Shown one piece after another: positions 39,678 to 48,836 of a DNA stretch of 64,000 nucleotides; the first letter of the stretch is position 1; each line of letters starts with the position of its first letter. The DNA comes from B1Sed10-231 sp046483385 (lineage in GTDB: Bacteria; Planctomycetota; Brocadiia; SM23-32). Location: the NCBI GenBank assembly GCA_046483385.1, contig JAWODG010000144.1:1-64000 (forward strand), in the 5' to 3' direction. The notes beneath the pieces were generated by a model that saw only the letters and a list, made by a program, of their open reading frames with translations, searched no databases and had not been told where the DNA came from. The position numbers and the translations under genes were made by a program.

Positions 39678-41828
39678 ATGGTCAACGAGCAGAACGTTCT
39701 GAACCTGATTCGCTCTGACAGCTACCGCCAGATGACGACCGAGGAGCTTGCCGTGCACTTCTCCGTCCAACCGGAGGAGAAGGACGAGTTCATTGAGCTT
39801 CTGCGCGACCTGGAGCAACAGGGGGAACTGGTCAAGGTAAAAGGCAACCAGTGGGTGAACCCCCGCAGCGCGGGCCTCCTGGTGGGGCGGCTCCAGTGCA
39901 ACGCGCGGGGTTTCGGCTTTCTGCTGCCCCTGGAGGAGGAGCAGGAGGACGTCTACATCGCCGAGGAGGACATGGACGCGGCGATGCACGGGGACCTGGT
40001 GGTGGTGGAGTTGCACCAGAAACGTGGCCGCAGGCGTCGGCGCAAACTGGGACCGGCCGGCCGGATAATCAAGGTCATCGAGCACAGGAACCGGCAGATC
40101 ATCGGCTCCTTCGTGCCGGGCAAAAAGTTCGGGCGCGTCGCACCGGACAACCCCTCACTGTTCCGCGACGTGTACGTGGCCCGCGAGGACTGGATGGGGG
40201 CCACCGAAGGCGACCAGGTGCTGGTCGAGATAACCGACTGGCCCACCCTGCACCGCAACCCGGAGGGCGAGATCCGGGAAGTACTCGGCAAGGTGGGCGA
40301 ACCCGGGGTCGACGTGCAGTCGGTGATCCTGGAGTTCGGCCTGCCCCCCGAGTTCGACGAGGAAGTGCTCAGCGCGGCGGAGAAGCTGCCCGAAACCCCG
40401 CCCGAGCAGGAGGTCGCCCGGCGGGAGGACATGCGCGGCCACACCACCATCACCGTGGACCCGGAGGACGCCAAGGACTTCGATGACGCCCTCTCGCTCT
40501 ATCGCGACCCCGAGACGGGGCGGCGCGTGGTGCTGGTGCACATTGCCGACCTCTCCTGGTTCGTGGAACCGGACAGCGTGCTGGACATGGAGGCCCGCGA
40601 GCGCGGCACCAGTGTCTACCTGGCCAACGAGGTGGTACCCATGCTGCCGCCACGCCAGAGCAAGGAGACATTCAGCGTGGTGGAGGGCAAGGACAGACTG
40701 GCCAAGACCGTGCGGCTGGAGTTCGACCGGCACGCCGAAGTCGTGGACTACGAGATACTCCACTCGGTGGTCAACGTAGACCGGCGCATGACCTACACCG
40801 AGGTCCAGGAGGTGCTGGAGGGGGCCGAGGCGGAGGAGCCGGCGGCCGCCGCCGCGGCGGAGAAACTGCCCGATGAGATATGGAACCTGCTGCACGAACT
40901 GGACGAACTCGCACGCGAGGTGCGCGCACGCCGTCGGCGGATAGGCTCCATCGACCTGGACGTGCCCGACTACGAGGTCTCCGTCGGGGAGGATGGACGC
41001 GTGGTGAGCGTCTCGCAAATCGTGCGCGACCGGTCCCACGGGCTGGTCGAGGAGTTCATGCTGGCCGCCAACCGGGCCGTGGCCGACTTCATGAAGAACG
41101 AGAAGCTGCCCGCCCTCTACCGCGTGCACGAGCCGCCGCTGGAGGAGGACCTGGAGGAATACGCGGACTTCATCCAGACTATCCTGGGTCGCAAGATCGA
41201 CCCCCTCGACCGGCAACAGCTCCAGAACCTTCTGAGCGAAGTGGCCGGCTCCCACCTGGCCGACGCGGTCAACATGCAGTTGCTGCGCGCCATGCAGCGG
41301 GCCCGCTACAGCCCCACGCTCAAGCCTCACTTCGCCCTGCACTTCGAGCGCTACTGCCACTTCACCTCGCCCGTCCGGCGCTACCCCGACCTGCTGGTCC
41401 ACCAGGTGCTGGACCGGTTCCTGCGGGACGGCGTCGGCGCCCGGCAGTTGCAGTCCCGCTGGAACGACAGGCTGGCCCCCATCGCCACCCACTGCAACGA
41501 GATGCAGGAGCGCGCCGACGAGGCCGAGCGCGAGATCGTCAAGATAAAGCTGCTGCGCTACCTGGAGGACCACCGCGACGAAGTCTTCGAGGCCGTCGTG
41601 ACCGGCGTCATCGAGATCGGCATGTTCGTCCGCCTGGAGGACTACTCCATCGAGGGCCTCATCAAGGTGCAGGACATCAAGGACGACTTCTACAAACTGG
41701 ACGAGAAAAAGAAGGCCCTGGTGGGCACGCGCCACGGGAGAACCTTCGGGCTGGGACAGCCGCTGAAGGTCGTCATCGACGACATCGACATGACACGCCG
41801 CCGCCTGGACCTGCTGCTGCACGAGTGA
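39678..41828 (+). CDS. rnr: Ribonuclease R
   Basis: 716 residues. N-terminal winged-helix (about 1-60), two cold-shock domains with GRLQCNARGFGFLLP and GSFVPGKKFGRVAPD, RNB catalytic domain with TITVDPEDAKDFDDALSL (the Asp cluster binding Mg) and HFTSPVRRYPDLLVHQ, and a C-terminal S1 domain (VTGVIEIGMFVRLEDYSIEGLI). A 3'-5' exoribonuclease degrading structured RNA. The Lys-rich tail common in proteobacterial RNase R is missing. A TACAAT box at 39622-39627 may be part of its promoter. Confidence 0.95.
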   Translation: MVNEQNVLNLIRSDSYRQMTTEELAVHFSVQPEEKDEFIELLRDLEQQGELVKVKGNQWVNPRSAGLLVGRLQCNARGFGFLLPLEEEQEDVYIAEEDMDAAMHGDLVVVELHQKRGRRRRRKLGPAGRIIKVIEHRNRQIIGSFVPGKKFGRVAPDNPSLFRDVYVAREDWMGATEGDQVLVEITDWPTLHRNPEGEIREVLGKVGEPGVDVQSVILEFGLPPEFDEEVLSAAEKLPETPPEQEVARREDMRGHTTITVDPEDAKDFDDALSLYRDPETGRRVVLVHIADLSWFVEPDSVLDMEARERGTSVYLANEVVPMLPPRQSKETFSVVEGKDRLAKTVRLEFDRHAEVVDYEILHSVVNVDRRMTYTEVQEVLEGAEAEEPAAAAAAEKLPDEIWNLLHELDELAREVRARRRRIGSIDLDVPDYEVSVGEDGRVVSVSQIVRDRSHGLVEEFMLAANRAVADFMKNEKLPALYRVHEPPLEEDLEEYADFIQTILGRKIDPLDRQQLQNLLSEVAGSHLADAVNMQLLRAMQRARYSPTLKPHFALHFERYCHFTSPVRRYPDLLVHQVLDRFLRDGVGARQLQSRWNDRLAPIATHCNEMQERADEAEREIVKIKLLRYLEDHRDEVFEAVVTGVIEIGMFVRLEDYSIEGLIKVQDIKDDFYKLDEKKKALVGTRHGRTFGLGQPLKVVIDDIDMTRRRLDLLLHE

Positions 41829-41838
41829 GCGCCCGTCG

Positions 41839-42693
41839 TCAACCGGGCAGGGGCACCTCGAGCCCCACCACCAGCGGCGGATGGTGGTCGCGACCCGCAT
41901 ACCAGACGGCGCCGTTCATCAGGTGGCCCACCGTCGTCACGTAGAGGTACGCCTCCCGCTCCGTGACATCCCTAAGGCGGGCCAGGACGCGCGCCGCGTC
42001 CTCCGAGGCCAGGTCGCGCGCCTCGTCGTAGCCGTCGCGGCAGGCGATGCAGACGAAGGAGTCGGGTTTGACGAGCAGCGGACGCGGCGAGAGGAACTTC
42101 TCGTCCTTCGTCACCGACAGTGTGACCTCTCCGGCGCATTCGGCGCCGAGCCCCAGCACCTCACCCCAGCCCTGCGCGGCGTGCAGGTCCCCCAGCACCA
42201 GCAGCCCCCCGTCCCTCTGAGCGCGCAGGCACAGAGTGTTGCCCGCCCTCACGTCGCGGTAGTCCATGTTTCCCCCGTTGTCCCACGGGTTCGGGCACCG
42301 CTCCTCCGGCAGAACGTAGATGTCACCGATCATCATGGCCAGAGGCGTGGACAGGCCGCCCGGAAAGTGGACTCGGCCGCCCTCGATGGGCAGAAATGAC
42401 GCCACGTCCGGGTCCTCCGTGCCCCCGCCGCTGGCATGGCCTTCCGGGCGAATATCCTCGATGTGGATGGCCAGCACATCGCCCGCCTCGATCCCTTGCA
42501 CACGGATGGGACCGGTCTCCTCCCGTTCCCGGAAGGCGGCGGGATTCGCGTCCTCGGGCCGGCGGATGATGGGCGTGCGGAAGTTGATGGTTTCGACGAC
42601 GAACCTCTCGCCCTGCTCGACCTCCGCCACCGGCTCCAGAACACTGCAGCGCTTCTCCGGCGGCACGGTGTGTTCCCGGCTGACTCTCCTCAT
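41839..42693 (-). CDS. Acetamidase/formamidase-family protein
   Basis: 284 residues from ATG 42693. FmdA/AmdA-family features: GDVLAIHIEDIRPEGHASGG, the LVLGDLHAAQGWGE segment (zinc-site G-D-x-H-A-x-Q-G-x-GE) and PDSFVCIACRDGYDEA. The family hydrolyses short amides to ammonia and acid. It lies 27 bases after the oxidoreductase gene on the same strand and ends 10 bases from the convergent RNase R gene. Confidence 0.88.
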   Translation of the reverse strand: MRRVSREHTVPPEKRCSVLEPVAEVEQGERFVVETINFRTPIIRRPEDANPAAFREREETGPIRVQGIEAGDVLAIHIEDIRPEGHASGGGTEDPDVASFLPIEGGRVHFPGGLSTPLAMMIGDIYVLPEERCPNPWDNGGNMDYRDVRAGNTLCLRAQRDGGLLVLGDLHAAQGWGEVLGLGAECAGEVTLSVTKDEKFLSPRPLLVKPDSFVCIACRDGYDEARDLASEDAARVLARLRDVTEREAYLYVTTVGHLMNGAVWYAGRDHHPPLVVGLEVPLPG

Positions 42694-42720
42694 GACCCCT
42701 CCCACGGTCCGGAGTCGGTT

Positions 42721-43743
42721 TCAGGCCTTCACGGGGACTTTCTGCCCTCTTTCGGCGCTCCCGACGGCGCCGAAGACCATGGCCAGGCTCTTTATGTTGT
42801 CCGCGGCGGCGGTCTCCGGCGTGCCGCCGTTTCGGAAGCACTCGATGAACTCGCCGATGACCCCGTCGTGGCCCGTCTCTTCCATATGCGGCACGGGGAT
42901 TTCCACTTCCCGCGTTTCGGACATAAAGCCCACGCGCTCCGCCACGGCCTCGGCGCTGAGCGTGCCGTGGCCGTCCCACGTGACCGCTCCCTCTTCCCCG
43001 ATGATGCGCCACTCCCCTTCCCAGCTCGTATTGAGCCCCTCGACGCACCAGCTTCCCTGGTAGGTATAGACGACGTCGTCGGTCATCTCGAAGACGGCGA
43101 CGGCGCTGGCGCCGTGCTCGTACCATGAGCCGGCCGGATTCCACTCATGGCAGTAAACGGAAGTCGCGTCGGCACCGGTGATGCAGCGGGCCGCGTCGAA
43201 GGTGTGGATGGCCATGTCCACCAGCAGCACGTGCTGCATCTCCTCCCGGAAGCCGCCGAAGTGCGGCCCGAGGAAGAAGTTACTCTGCACGGTGGTCACC
43301 CGGCCGATGGCGCCGGAAGCCAGGAAGTCGCGCACTGCCCTCACCTGCGGCAGGTAGCGACGGTTCTGGATGACGGCCAGCGTCTTGTCCGCACGCCGGG
43401 CCGCCTCCACCATCCGGCGGGCCTCGCCCATGTTGTCGGACAGCGGCTTCTCCGTCAGCACGTGGCAGCCGTGCTCCAGCGCGGTGAGCGCGACCGGACA
43501 GTGGGCCTCCGGCACGGTGCAGTTGAAGACCACGTCCGGCCGAATCGCCCGGAGGGCCGCTTCGAGGTCCGTCTCGATGAGCACGTCGGCCAGAGCATGC
43601 TTTTCGGCTGTGCTTTCGGCCGCCCGGGGGTCGATGTCCACCAGCGCGGTGATCCGTGTCTCTTCCCGCAGACTGTCCGAGCCGAGCCAGGCGCCGCTGA
43701 TGGCGCCGCAGCCGACCAGGATGGCGTTAAGTCTCTCCGGCAT
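42721..43743 (-). CDS. Gfo/Idh/MocA-family oxidoreductase
   Basis: 340 residues from ATG 43743, with GGAGG upstream. N-terminal Rossmann fold AILVGCGAISGAWLG (NAD(P) loop), ALVDIDPR, DVVFNCTVPEAHCPVALTALE and VLTEKPLSDNMGEA (the E-K-P motif) followed by a sheet domain with DMAIHTFDAARCITG. Oxidises or reduces sugar or inositol derivatives with NAD(P); substrate unknown. Probably cotranscribed with the downstream formamidase. Confidence 0.92.
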   Translation of the reverse strand: MPERLNAILVGCGAISGAWLGSDSLREETRITALVDIDPRAAESTAEKHALADVLIETDLEAALRAIRPDVVFNCTVPEAHCPVALTALEHGCHVLTEKPLSDNMGEARRMVEAARRADKTLAVIQNRRYLPQVRAVRDFLASGAIGRVTTVQSNFFLGPHFGGFREEMQHVLLVDMAIHTFDAARCITGADATSVYCHEWNPAGSWYEHGASAVAVFEMTDDVVYTYQGSWCVEGLNTSWEGEWRIIGEEGAVTWDGHGTLSAEAVAERVGFMSETREVEIPVPHMEETGHDGVIGEFIECFRNGGTPETAAADNIKSLAMVFGAVGSAERGQKVPVKA

Positions 43744-43869
43744 GGGTATCCTCCGGCGCTCCTGCAAAGCTATGTTCGGTGACGGGGAGCCCGGCACGCA
43801 AGGGATTGTAGGGGCGCTTGGGCCGGTTGTCACGCGCGAACGCGGGAGCGCCCGCCGGGTGCGCCGTGG

Positions 43870-43900
43870 AAAGGAACGGGGCCCGCGTTGCGGACCCCGT
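43870..43900 (-). terminator. Terminator of the pil ATPase operon
   Basis: Just downstream of the last pilus ATPase gene on the minus strand, bases 43900-43876 form an 11-bp GC-rich stem with one G-T pair and a 3-base AAC loop, followed by a T-rich TTCCTTT stretch. The geometry suits an intrinsic terminator. Confidence 0.6.
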
Positions 43901-43927
43901 CGTTTGCGTCCGATGTGTTGACTTCCC

Positions 43928-45655
43928 TTACTCGGCCAGCGTCACACGGCCGACTTCCTCGATGGTGGTCATGCCATCGTATATGGCCAGTAGCCCGCTC
44001 TGACGCAGGGAGCGGGCGCCGAGCTTGCGGGCCGCGGAGCGGATTTCCTGCGTCGAGGCGCCGTGCAGCATCATGTCCCGCAGCTCGTCGTTGATGACCA
44101 GGATTTCGAAAAGGCCCATGCGGCCGTAGTAGCCGATGTTGTTGCAACGGTCGCAGCCGCGCCCCCTGTAGAACTTCTTGCCTTTCACGTCCTCGGGGCG
44201 CACCCCGAGGGACAGGATGGCCTCGGGAGTCGGCTCGTATTCCTCCTTGCACTGCGTGCAGATACGACGCACCAGTCGCTGGGCGACCACGCCCTCCAGG
44301 GTGGCGTTGATCAGGTACGGCTCCAGCCCGAGGTCGATAAGACGCGTAATGGCCGTCGCGGCGTCGTTGGTGTGGACGGTGCTGAAGACGACGTGCCCCG
44401 TCAAGGACGCCTGGATGGCCATCTGCCCCGTGGCCTCGTCACGGATTTCGCCGACCAGGATGATATCCGGGTCCTGCCGGAGGAAGTGCCTCATGGCGTT
44501 GGCGAAACCCACGCCGATGTCCTCGCGCACCGGCATCTGCATGATGCCGTCGATCTCGTACTCGACGGGGTCTTCCACGGTGAGGATCTTGACGCCGATA
44601 TCGTTCAACTCGCGCAGGGAGGCGTAGAGGGTGGTGGTCTTGCCGCAGCCCGTCGGGCCCGTGCACAGAATGATGCCGTTGGGGCGGTGCATCAGCTCGA
44701 TGATATCGTCCATGTCGTCACGGCGCAGGCCCAGCTCGTTTATGTCCAGCGCCACCATCCGGCGGTCCAGCACACGCAGCACCACGCTCTCGCCGAACAT
44801 GGTGGGCAGCGTCGAGACACGGAGGTCGATGGGGTTGCCGGCGATGTTCAGTTCGATACGGCCGTCCTGAGGCAGCCGCCGTTCGGCGATGTCGAGTTCT
44901 GACATGACCTTGATGCGGCTCGTGATGGCCACGTGGAGGTGCTTGGGGGGCGGAACCATCTCGTAGAGCACCCCGTCCACGCGGTAGCGCACTTTGAACT
45001 CGTCCTCGAACGGCTCGAAGTGGATGTCGCTGGCGCGGTCCTGGATGGCCGTCAGCAGGATCAGGTTCAGCAGCTTTCGGACCGGGGCGCTCTCGGCCAT
45101 TTCCTCGATGCTCTCGAGGTCGATCGACTGGCTGGTCTCCTCCGGCACGTAGTCGGCCAGGGCCGCCGTGGCCTCTTCCAGCTCGCCCAGCAGGTCGTCC
45201 ATGCTCTCTTCGCTGCTGTAGTACTTCTGGATGGCCCGGTCGACGTCCGTCTGGCTGGCCACCGCGCCCCGCACTTCGGCGTCCACCAGAAAGCGCAGGT
45301 CGTCCAGTGTCTTCAGATGGGTCGGGTCGGCGAGCGCGACGGTGAGGATGCCGTTGCGGTAGCGAACCGGGACTACTCTGTAAACCTGCGCGACGGAGGG
45401 GGAGACCCGTTCGATGACGTCGTCGGGTATCTCGAGACCTTCCAGGTCCACCACCTCCATGCCGGCCTGCGTGGCCAGAGCCAGCGTTAGGTCTTCGCGG
45501 CTGATGTAGTTCCGCTCGACGAGGATCTCGCCGATGGCACCGCCGCTCTCCTTCTGAATGGCCAACGCCTCCTGTATCTGGCTTTCCGTGACCAGATCCA
45601 TGTCTTTCAGGATCCGGCCGAGCAGCTTGGTTCTTTTCTCAGTGTCCTGTGCCAT
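43928..45655 (-). CDS. Type IV pilus assembly ATPase, PilB/GspE family (copy 2)
   Basis: 575 residues. N-terminal MshEN-type domain (about 10-145, two LxxIL..K.L repeats), then the ATPase: Walker A GPTGCGKTTT at 333-342, LTVEDPVEYEIDG (Asp box), ILVGEIRDEATGQMA (Walker B) and HTNDAATAI. A zinc tetra-cysteine insert (CTQCKEEYEP ... CDRCN) marks the PilB/GspE extension type rather than PilT. It should power pilus polymerisation or type II secretion. Last gene of a three-gene operon; similar to, but clearly distinct from, the copy at 46815-48518. Confidence 0.93.
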   Translation of the reverse strand: MAQDTEKRTKLLGRILKDMDLVTESQIQEALAIQKESGGAIGEILVERNYISREDLTLALATQAGMEVVDLEGLEIPDDVIERVSPSVAQVYRVVPVRYRNGILTVALADPTHLKTLDDLRFLVDAEVRGAVASQTDVDRAIQKYYSSEESMDDLLGELEEATAALADYVPEETSQSIDLESIEEMAESAPVRKLLNLILLTAIQDRASDIHFEPFEDEFKVRYRVDGVLYEMVPPPKHLHVAITSRIKVMSELDIAERRLPQDGRIELNIAGNPIDLRVSTLPTMFGESVVLRVLDRRMVALDINELGLRRDDMDDIIELMHRPNGIILCTGPTGCGKTTTLYASLRELNDIGVKILTVEDPVEYEIDGIMQMPVREDIGVGFANAMRHFLRQDPDIILVGEIRDEATGQMAIQASLTGHVVFSTVHTNDAATAITRLIDLGLEPYLINATLEGVVAQRLVRRICTQCKEEYEPTPEAILSLGVRPEDVKGKKFYRGRGCDRCNNIGYYGRMGLFEILVINDELRDMMLHGASTQEIRSAARKLGARSLRQSGLLAIYDGMTTIEEVGRVTLAE

Positions 45656-45690
45656 GGTCTTTCGCTGTCCCGTATTGGAGAAACGACTCT

Positions 45691-46764
45691 CTATGTTCGC
45701 GGTGAGCCGGCTTTCTGCAGTTCCTGGGCCACCTCTTCGGGGTAGCGGCAGCGGGTCATCACTTCGGTGCGTTCGATAACGCCCTGCCGGTAGAGCTGCA
45801 GCAGGTGGTCGTCCAGAAGCTGCATCCCCCGGTCCCGGCCGGTCTGGATGGCCGAATCGATGCGGAACGTCTTGTTGTCCCTTATCAGGTGCCTGACGGC
45901 CGGCGTGACAAGCAGTATCTCGAACGCCGCCACCAGGCCGCTCCCGATGCGGGGCACCAGCGTCTGGGCGAGCACCGCCAGAAGGCTGTTGGCCAGCTGG
46001 ATGCGGGTCTGCGCCTGCTCTCCGGCGGGAAACTGCTCGATTATCCGCTCCACGGTGCTCTGCGCGCTCTGGGTATGGACGGTGGAGAGCACCAGATGCC
46101 CGGTCTCCGCGGCCATCAGCGCCAGCCGCGTGCTCTCGAGGTCGCGCATCTCGCCGACGAGGATAACGTCCGGCGCCTGACGCAGGGAACGACGCAGCGC
46201 CACGGAGAAGGAGGGCACGTCCACGCCGACCTCCCTGTGGCTGACGATCGACTTCTTGTGCTCGTGACGATACTCGATGGGGTCCTCAATGGTAACGATA
46301 TGGGCCTTGCGCGTGCGGTTGATGTGATCCACCATCGTGGCCAGGGTGGTTGTCTTGCCGCTGCCGGTCGGGCCGGTAACCAGCAGCAGGCCCCGCGGGC
46401 GGAACAGCAGTTCCTGCACGCCGGCCCCCAGGCCCAGTTCGTCGAAAGTGCGGATCTTGGTCGGTATCAGGCGCAGCACCACGCAGATGTTGCCCTGCTG
46501 CCGGAAGGCGGCGACGCGGAAGACGGCCTTCTCCCGGAACTCGAAGCCGAAGTCGGTTGAGCCCTCCTCCTGAAGCTCCTGCTGGTAACGCTCGGGGGTG
46601 ATGCTCTTCATCAGGGCCAGGGTGTCCTCGGGCCCGAGCACCTCGGTGGGCAGGGGCTGGAGGGAACCGTAGAGCCGCAGCATGGGCGGGCGCCCAACGG
46701 TGAATATGATGTCCTCGGCTTCCTTGCTGATCGCGGCCGACAGGACCTTCTCAACCTGAATCAT
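45691..46764 (-). CDS. pilT: Type IV pilus retraction ATPase PilT
   Basis: 357 residues. PilT pattern: short N-domain, IIFTVGRPPMLRLYG, Walker A VTGPTGSGKTTTLA, VTIEDPIEYRHEHKKSI, ILVGEMRDLESTRLAL, HTQSAQSTVERII and the retraction signature AVRHLIRDNKTFRID with QTGRDRGMQLLDD. It depolymerises pili. Its position between two PilB-type genes gives the operon both extension and retraction motors. The gap to the following gene is 35 bases. Confidence 0.95.
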   Translation of the reverse strand: MIQVEKVLSAAISKEAEDIIFTVGRPPMLRLYGSLQPLPTEVLGPEDTLALMKSITPERYQQELQEEGSTDFGFEFREKAVFRVAAFRQQGNICVVLRLIPTKIRTFDELGLGAGVQELLFRPRGLLLVTGPTGSGKTTTLATMVDHINRTRKAHIVTIEDPIEYRHEHKKSIVSHREVGVDVPSFSVALRRSLRQAPDVILVGEMRDLESTRLALMAAETGHLVLSTVHTQSAQSTVERIIEQFPAGEQAQTRIQLANSLLAVLAQTLVPRIGSGLVAAFEILLVTPAVRHLIRDNKTFRIDSAIQTGRDRGMQLLDDHLLQLYRQGVIERTEVMTRCRYPEEVAQELQKAGSPRT

Positions 46765-46814
46765 GTGGCCTCACCTTCGGGGTTGTGGTCTCTCTGGTTC
46801 GTGCTGGACGCGGC

Positions 46815-48518
46815 TCAGTCTTGCTCCGCCACGGCGCCGGCCACGCGCAGGACCTCCTCGATGGTCGTCGTCCCCTGTATGGCCTTGCGCAGGCCGTCTT
46901 CGCGCAGGGTCAGCATGCCATAGGAGCGGGCCTTCTCCCGGATCTCACCGGTGGGCGCCTTCGAGAAGGTCAGATTCCGCAGGTCGGCGTTCATCTCCAT
47001 CAGCTCGAAGATGCCGATCCGGCCGTAGTGGCCCGTGCCGTGGCACCGGTTGCACCCGGCCCCCTGATAGAAGGTTATACCTTCGACCTCCTCCGGGGTC
47101 AGGCCGACGGCGTGAAGCCGCCGCTCCGGCACCTCAGTGGGTTCCTTGCAGTTGGGGCAGATTGTCCGCACCAGACGCTGGGCCATCACCGCCTGCACGG
47201 ACGAAGCCACCATGTATGGAGGAATGCCCATGTCGATAAGCCGGGGGATGGCGCTGGGGGCGTCATTGGTATGCAGCGTGCTGAACACAAGGTGGCCGGT
47301 CAGTGCCGCCCTGATGGCGATCTCGGCGGTCTCCTCGTCGCGGATCTCTCCGACCAGGATGATCTCCGGCGCCTGACGCAGCATGGCGCGGAGGATGCGG
47401 GGGAACGTGCGCTCGATGCCGCTCTCCACCTGGGACTGGTTGATGCCGGGGAAGGTATACTCGATCGGGTCTTCGGCGGTGATGATCTTGGTGTCCGGCC
47501 GGTTCAACTCGTTCAGGGCGGAGTAGAGCGTCGTGGTCTTGCCGCTACCGGTCGGCCCGGTGACCAGGAAGATGCCGTTGGGCCGGCGGATGATGTTGCG
47601 GAAGTGCTCCAGGTCCGAGGGGTGGAAGCCCAGTTCAGCAAGGCTGACCTTCGCGGACTCCTTGTCCAGGATACGCATCACGATGCTCTCACCGTCCGTG
47701 GTCGGGATGTCGCTCACGCGGAGGTCGAGCACGCGCCCCTGCACGCGCATGGGGATACGCCCGTCCTGGGGGCGCCTCTTTTCGGCCAGGTCCATCCCGG
47801 CCATCAGCTTCAGCCGGGCCACGATGGAGTTCTGCAGGCGCTTCGGGGGCGATTCGACCTCCTGGCAGACACCGTCGATGCGGTAGCGGATGCGCAGCCG
47901 TTCGCTCATCGGCTCGACGTGGATGTCGCTGGCGCGGGCCTGCACGGCGTCGCTGACCAGCAGGCTGACCAGGCGGACGATGGGCGCGTCTCCCTCATCT
48001 CCCCCCTCTTCGCCACCCTCCCCGGCCTCCTCGGCCAGTTCGCCCTCGGTGAACTCCCGCAGCATGTTGTCCACCGTTGACTCCTCGCCGCCGTAGTACC
48101 TCTCGATGGCTTCCTCGATCTCGTCCTCCGGCGCCAGCACGGGCTTGACGTCAACGTTAAGGATGAACTTCAGGTTGTCCATGGCGCAGAGGTCCAGGTC
48201 CCCGATGGCAACCGTGAGGGAGGAGGGCCCCTTCTTCAGGGGCAGGATTTTGTGCATCACGGCGGTGCTGCGGGGCACGGCATCCACGGCCTCCACGTCC
48301 GGCCGGACCTCGCCGAGGTCAACGACGGGGACGTCAAACTGATCGCCCAGGCACTCCAGCACGTCCTCTTCGGTAACGTATCCGAACTTCACCAGAATCT
48401 CGCCCAGCCGCAGGTTGTCGCTGGAACGCTGCTGGTATTCGAGAGCCCGCTCGATCTGCTCTTTCTCCACCAAGCCCTTGTCAAGCAGAAGCTGTCCGAT
48501 CGTCTTCCTGGTTGCCAT
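46815..48518 (-). CDS. Type IV pilus assembly ATPase, PilB/GspE family (copy 1)
   Basis: 567 residues from ATG 48518; the open frame before it lies across the promoter. MshEN-type N-domain (TIGQLLLDKGLVEKEQIERA, LGEILVKFGYVTEEDVLE), an acidic low-complexity linker (about 158-178), ATPase with Walker A GPTGSGKTTT at 321-330, ITAEDPIEYTFPG, ILVGEIRDEETAEIA and the zinc group CPNCKEPTEV ... CNRCH. First gene of the operon; paralogue of the copy at 43928-45655. Confidence 0.93.
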   Translation of the reverse strand: MATRKTIGQLLLDKGLVEKEQIERALEYQQRSSDNLRLGEILVKFGYVTEEDVLECLGDQFDVPVVDLGEVRPDVEAVDAVPRSTAVMHKILPLKKGPSSLTVAIGDLDLCAMDNLKFILNVDVKPVLAPEDEIEEAIERYYGGEESTVDNMLREFTEGELAEEAGEGGEEGGDEGDAPIVRLVSLLVSDAVQARASDIHVEPMSERLRIRYRIDGVCQEVESPPKRLQNSIVARLKLMAGMDLAEKRRPQDGRIPMRVQGRVLDLRVSDIPTTDGESIVMRILDKESAKVSLAELGFHPSDLEHFRNIIRRPNGIFLVTGPTGSGKTTTLYSALNELNRPDTKIITAEDPIEYTFPGINQSQVESGIERTFPRILRAMLRQAPEIILVGEIRDEETAEIAIRAALTGHLVFSTLHTNDAPSAIPRLIDMGIPPYMVASSVQAVMAQRLVRTICPNCKEPTEVPERRLHAVGLTPEEVEGITFYQGAGCNRCHGTGHYGRIGIFELMEMNADLRNLTFSKAPTGEIREKARSYGMLTLREDGLRKAIQGTTTIEEVLRVAGAVAEQD

Positions 48519-48557
48519 GCGCGGTGTCTCCGGTTTCACAGGTTTTTGCCCATCATC

Positions 48558-48586
48558 ATTATAGTTCAAGGCCCCCCCGCCTGCAA
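48558..48586 (-). promoter_or_regulatory. Promoter of the pilB-pilT-pilB operon
   Basis: Minus strand: TTGCAG at 48586-48581, 17-bp spacer, TATAAT at 48563-48558, about 40 bases before the first ATPase ATG. Adjacent to a small inverted-repeat element on its upstream side. Confidence 0.7.
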
Positions 48587-48612
48587 GACTGTACACTCCC
48601 CTCGTGCGCCGC

Positions 48613-48746
48613 AGGGTCATTTACTCGTCCCGCGTACACAAGCGGGACCACGTCTTTCGGCAAATGGATGTGCACCGGGGGAACCCGCGGGATTTGCCTT
48701 CTGCGCAATGCAGCAGTCAACCGTAAACAGATAATTGAATGACCCT
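48613..48746. mobile_element. MITE-like element A (134 bp)
   Basis: Non-coding element whose ends are inverted repeats: AGGGTCATT at the left, AATGACCCT at the right, about 13 of 17 terminal bases matching. A closely similar element with perfect ends lies at 53697-53977; the two share the internal GTACACAA-CCACGTCTTTCGGCAA and GCAATGCAGCAGTCAACCG stretches. Contains one copy of CCCGCGGG at 48684-48691. Located between the divergent pil and lptB promoters. No transposase is in the window; mobility would have to be in trans. Confidence 0.75.
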
Positions 48747-48765
48747 GTCGTCGGCCGGCGCCCTC

Positions 48766-48795
48766 TTGAACAGGGACGCCCCGGTCCGATAGAAT
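48766..48795 (+). promoter_or_regulatory. Probable promoter of lptB
   Basis: TTGAAC at 48766-48771, 18-bp spacer, TAGAAT at 48790-48795, 42 bases before the lptB ATG. Begins 20 bases after element A. Confidence 0.6.
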
Positions 48796-48836
48796 ACGAC
48801 GGTAGTTCCAACAGGCAACTCCATTGCTGAGATCCC

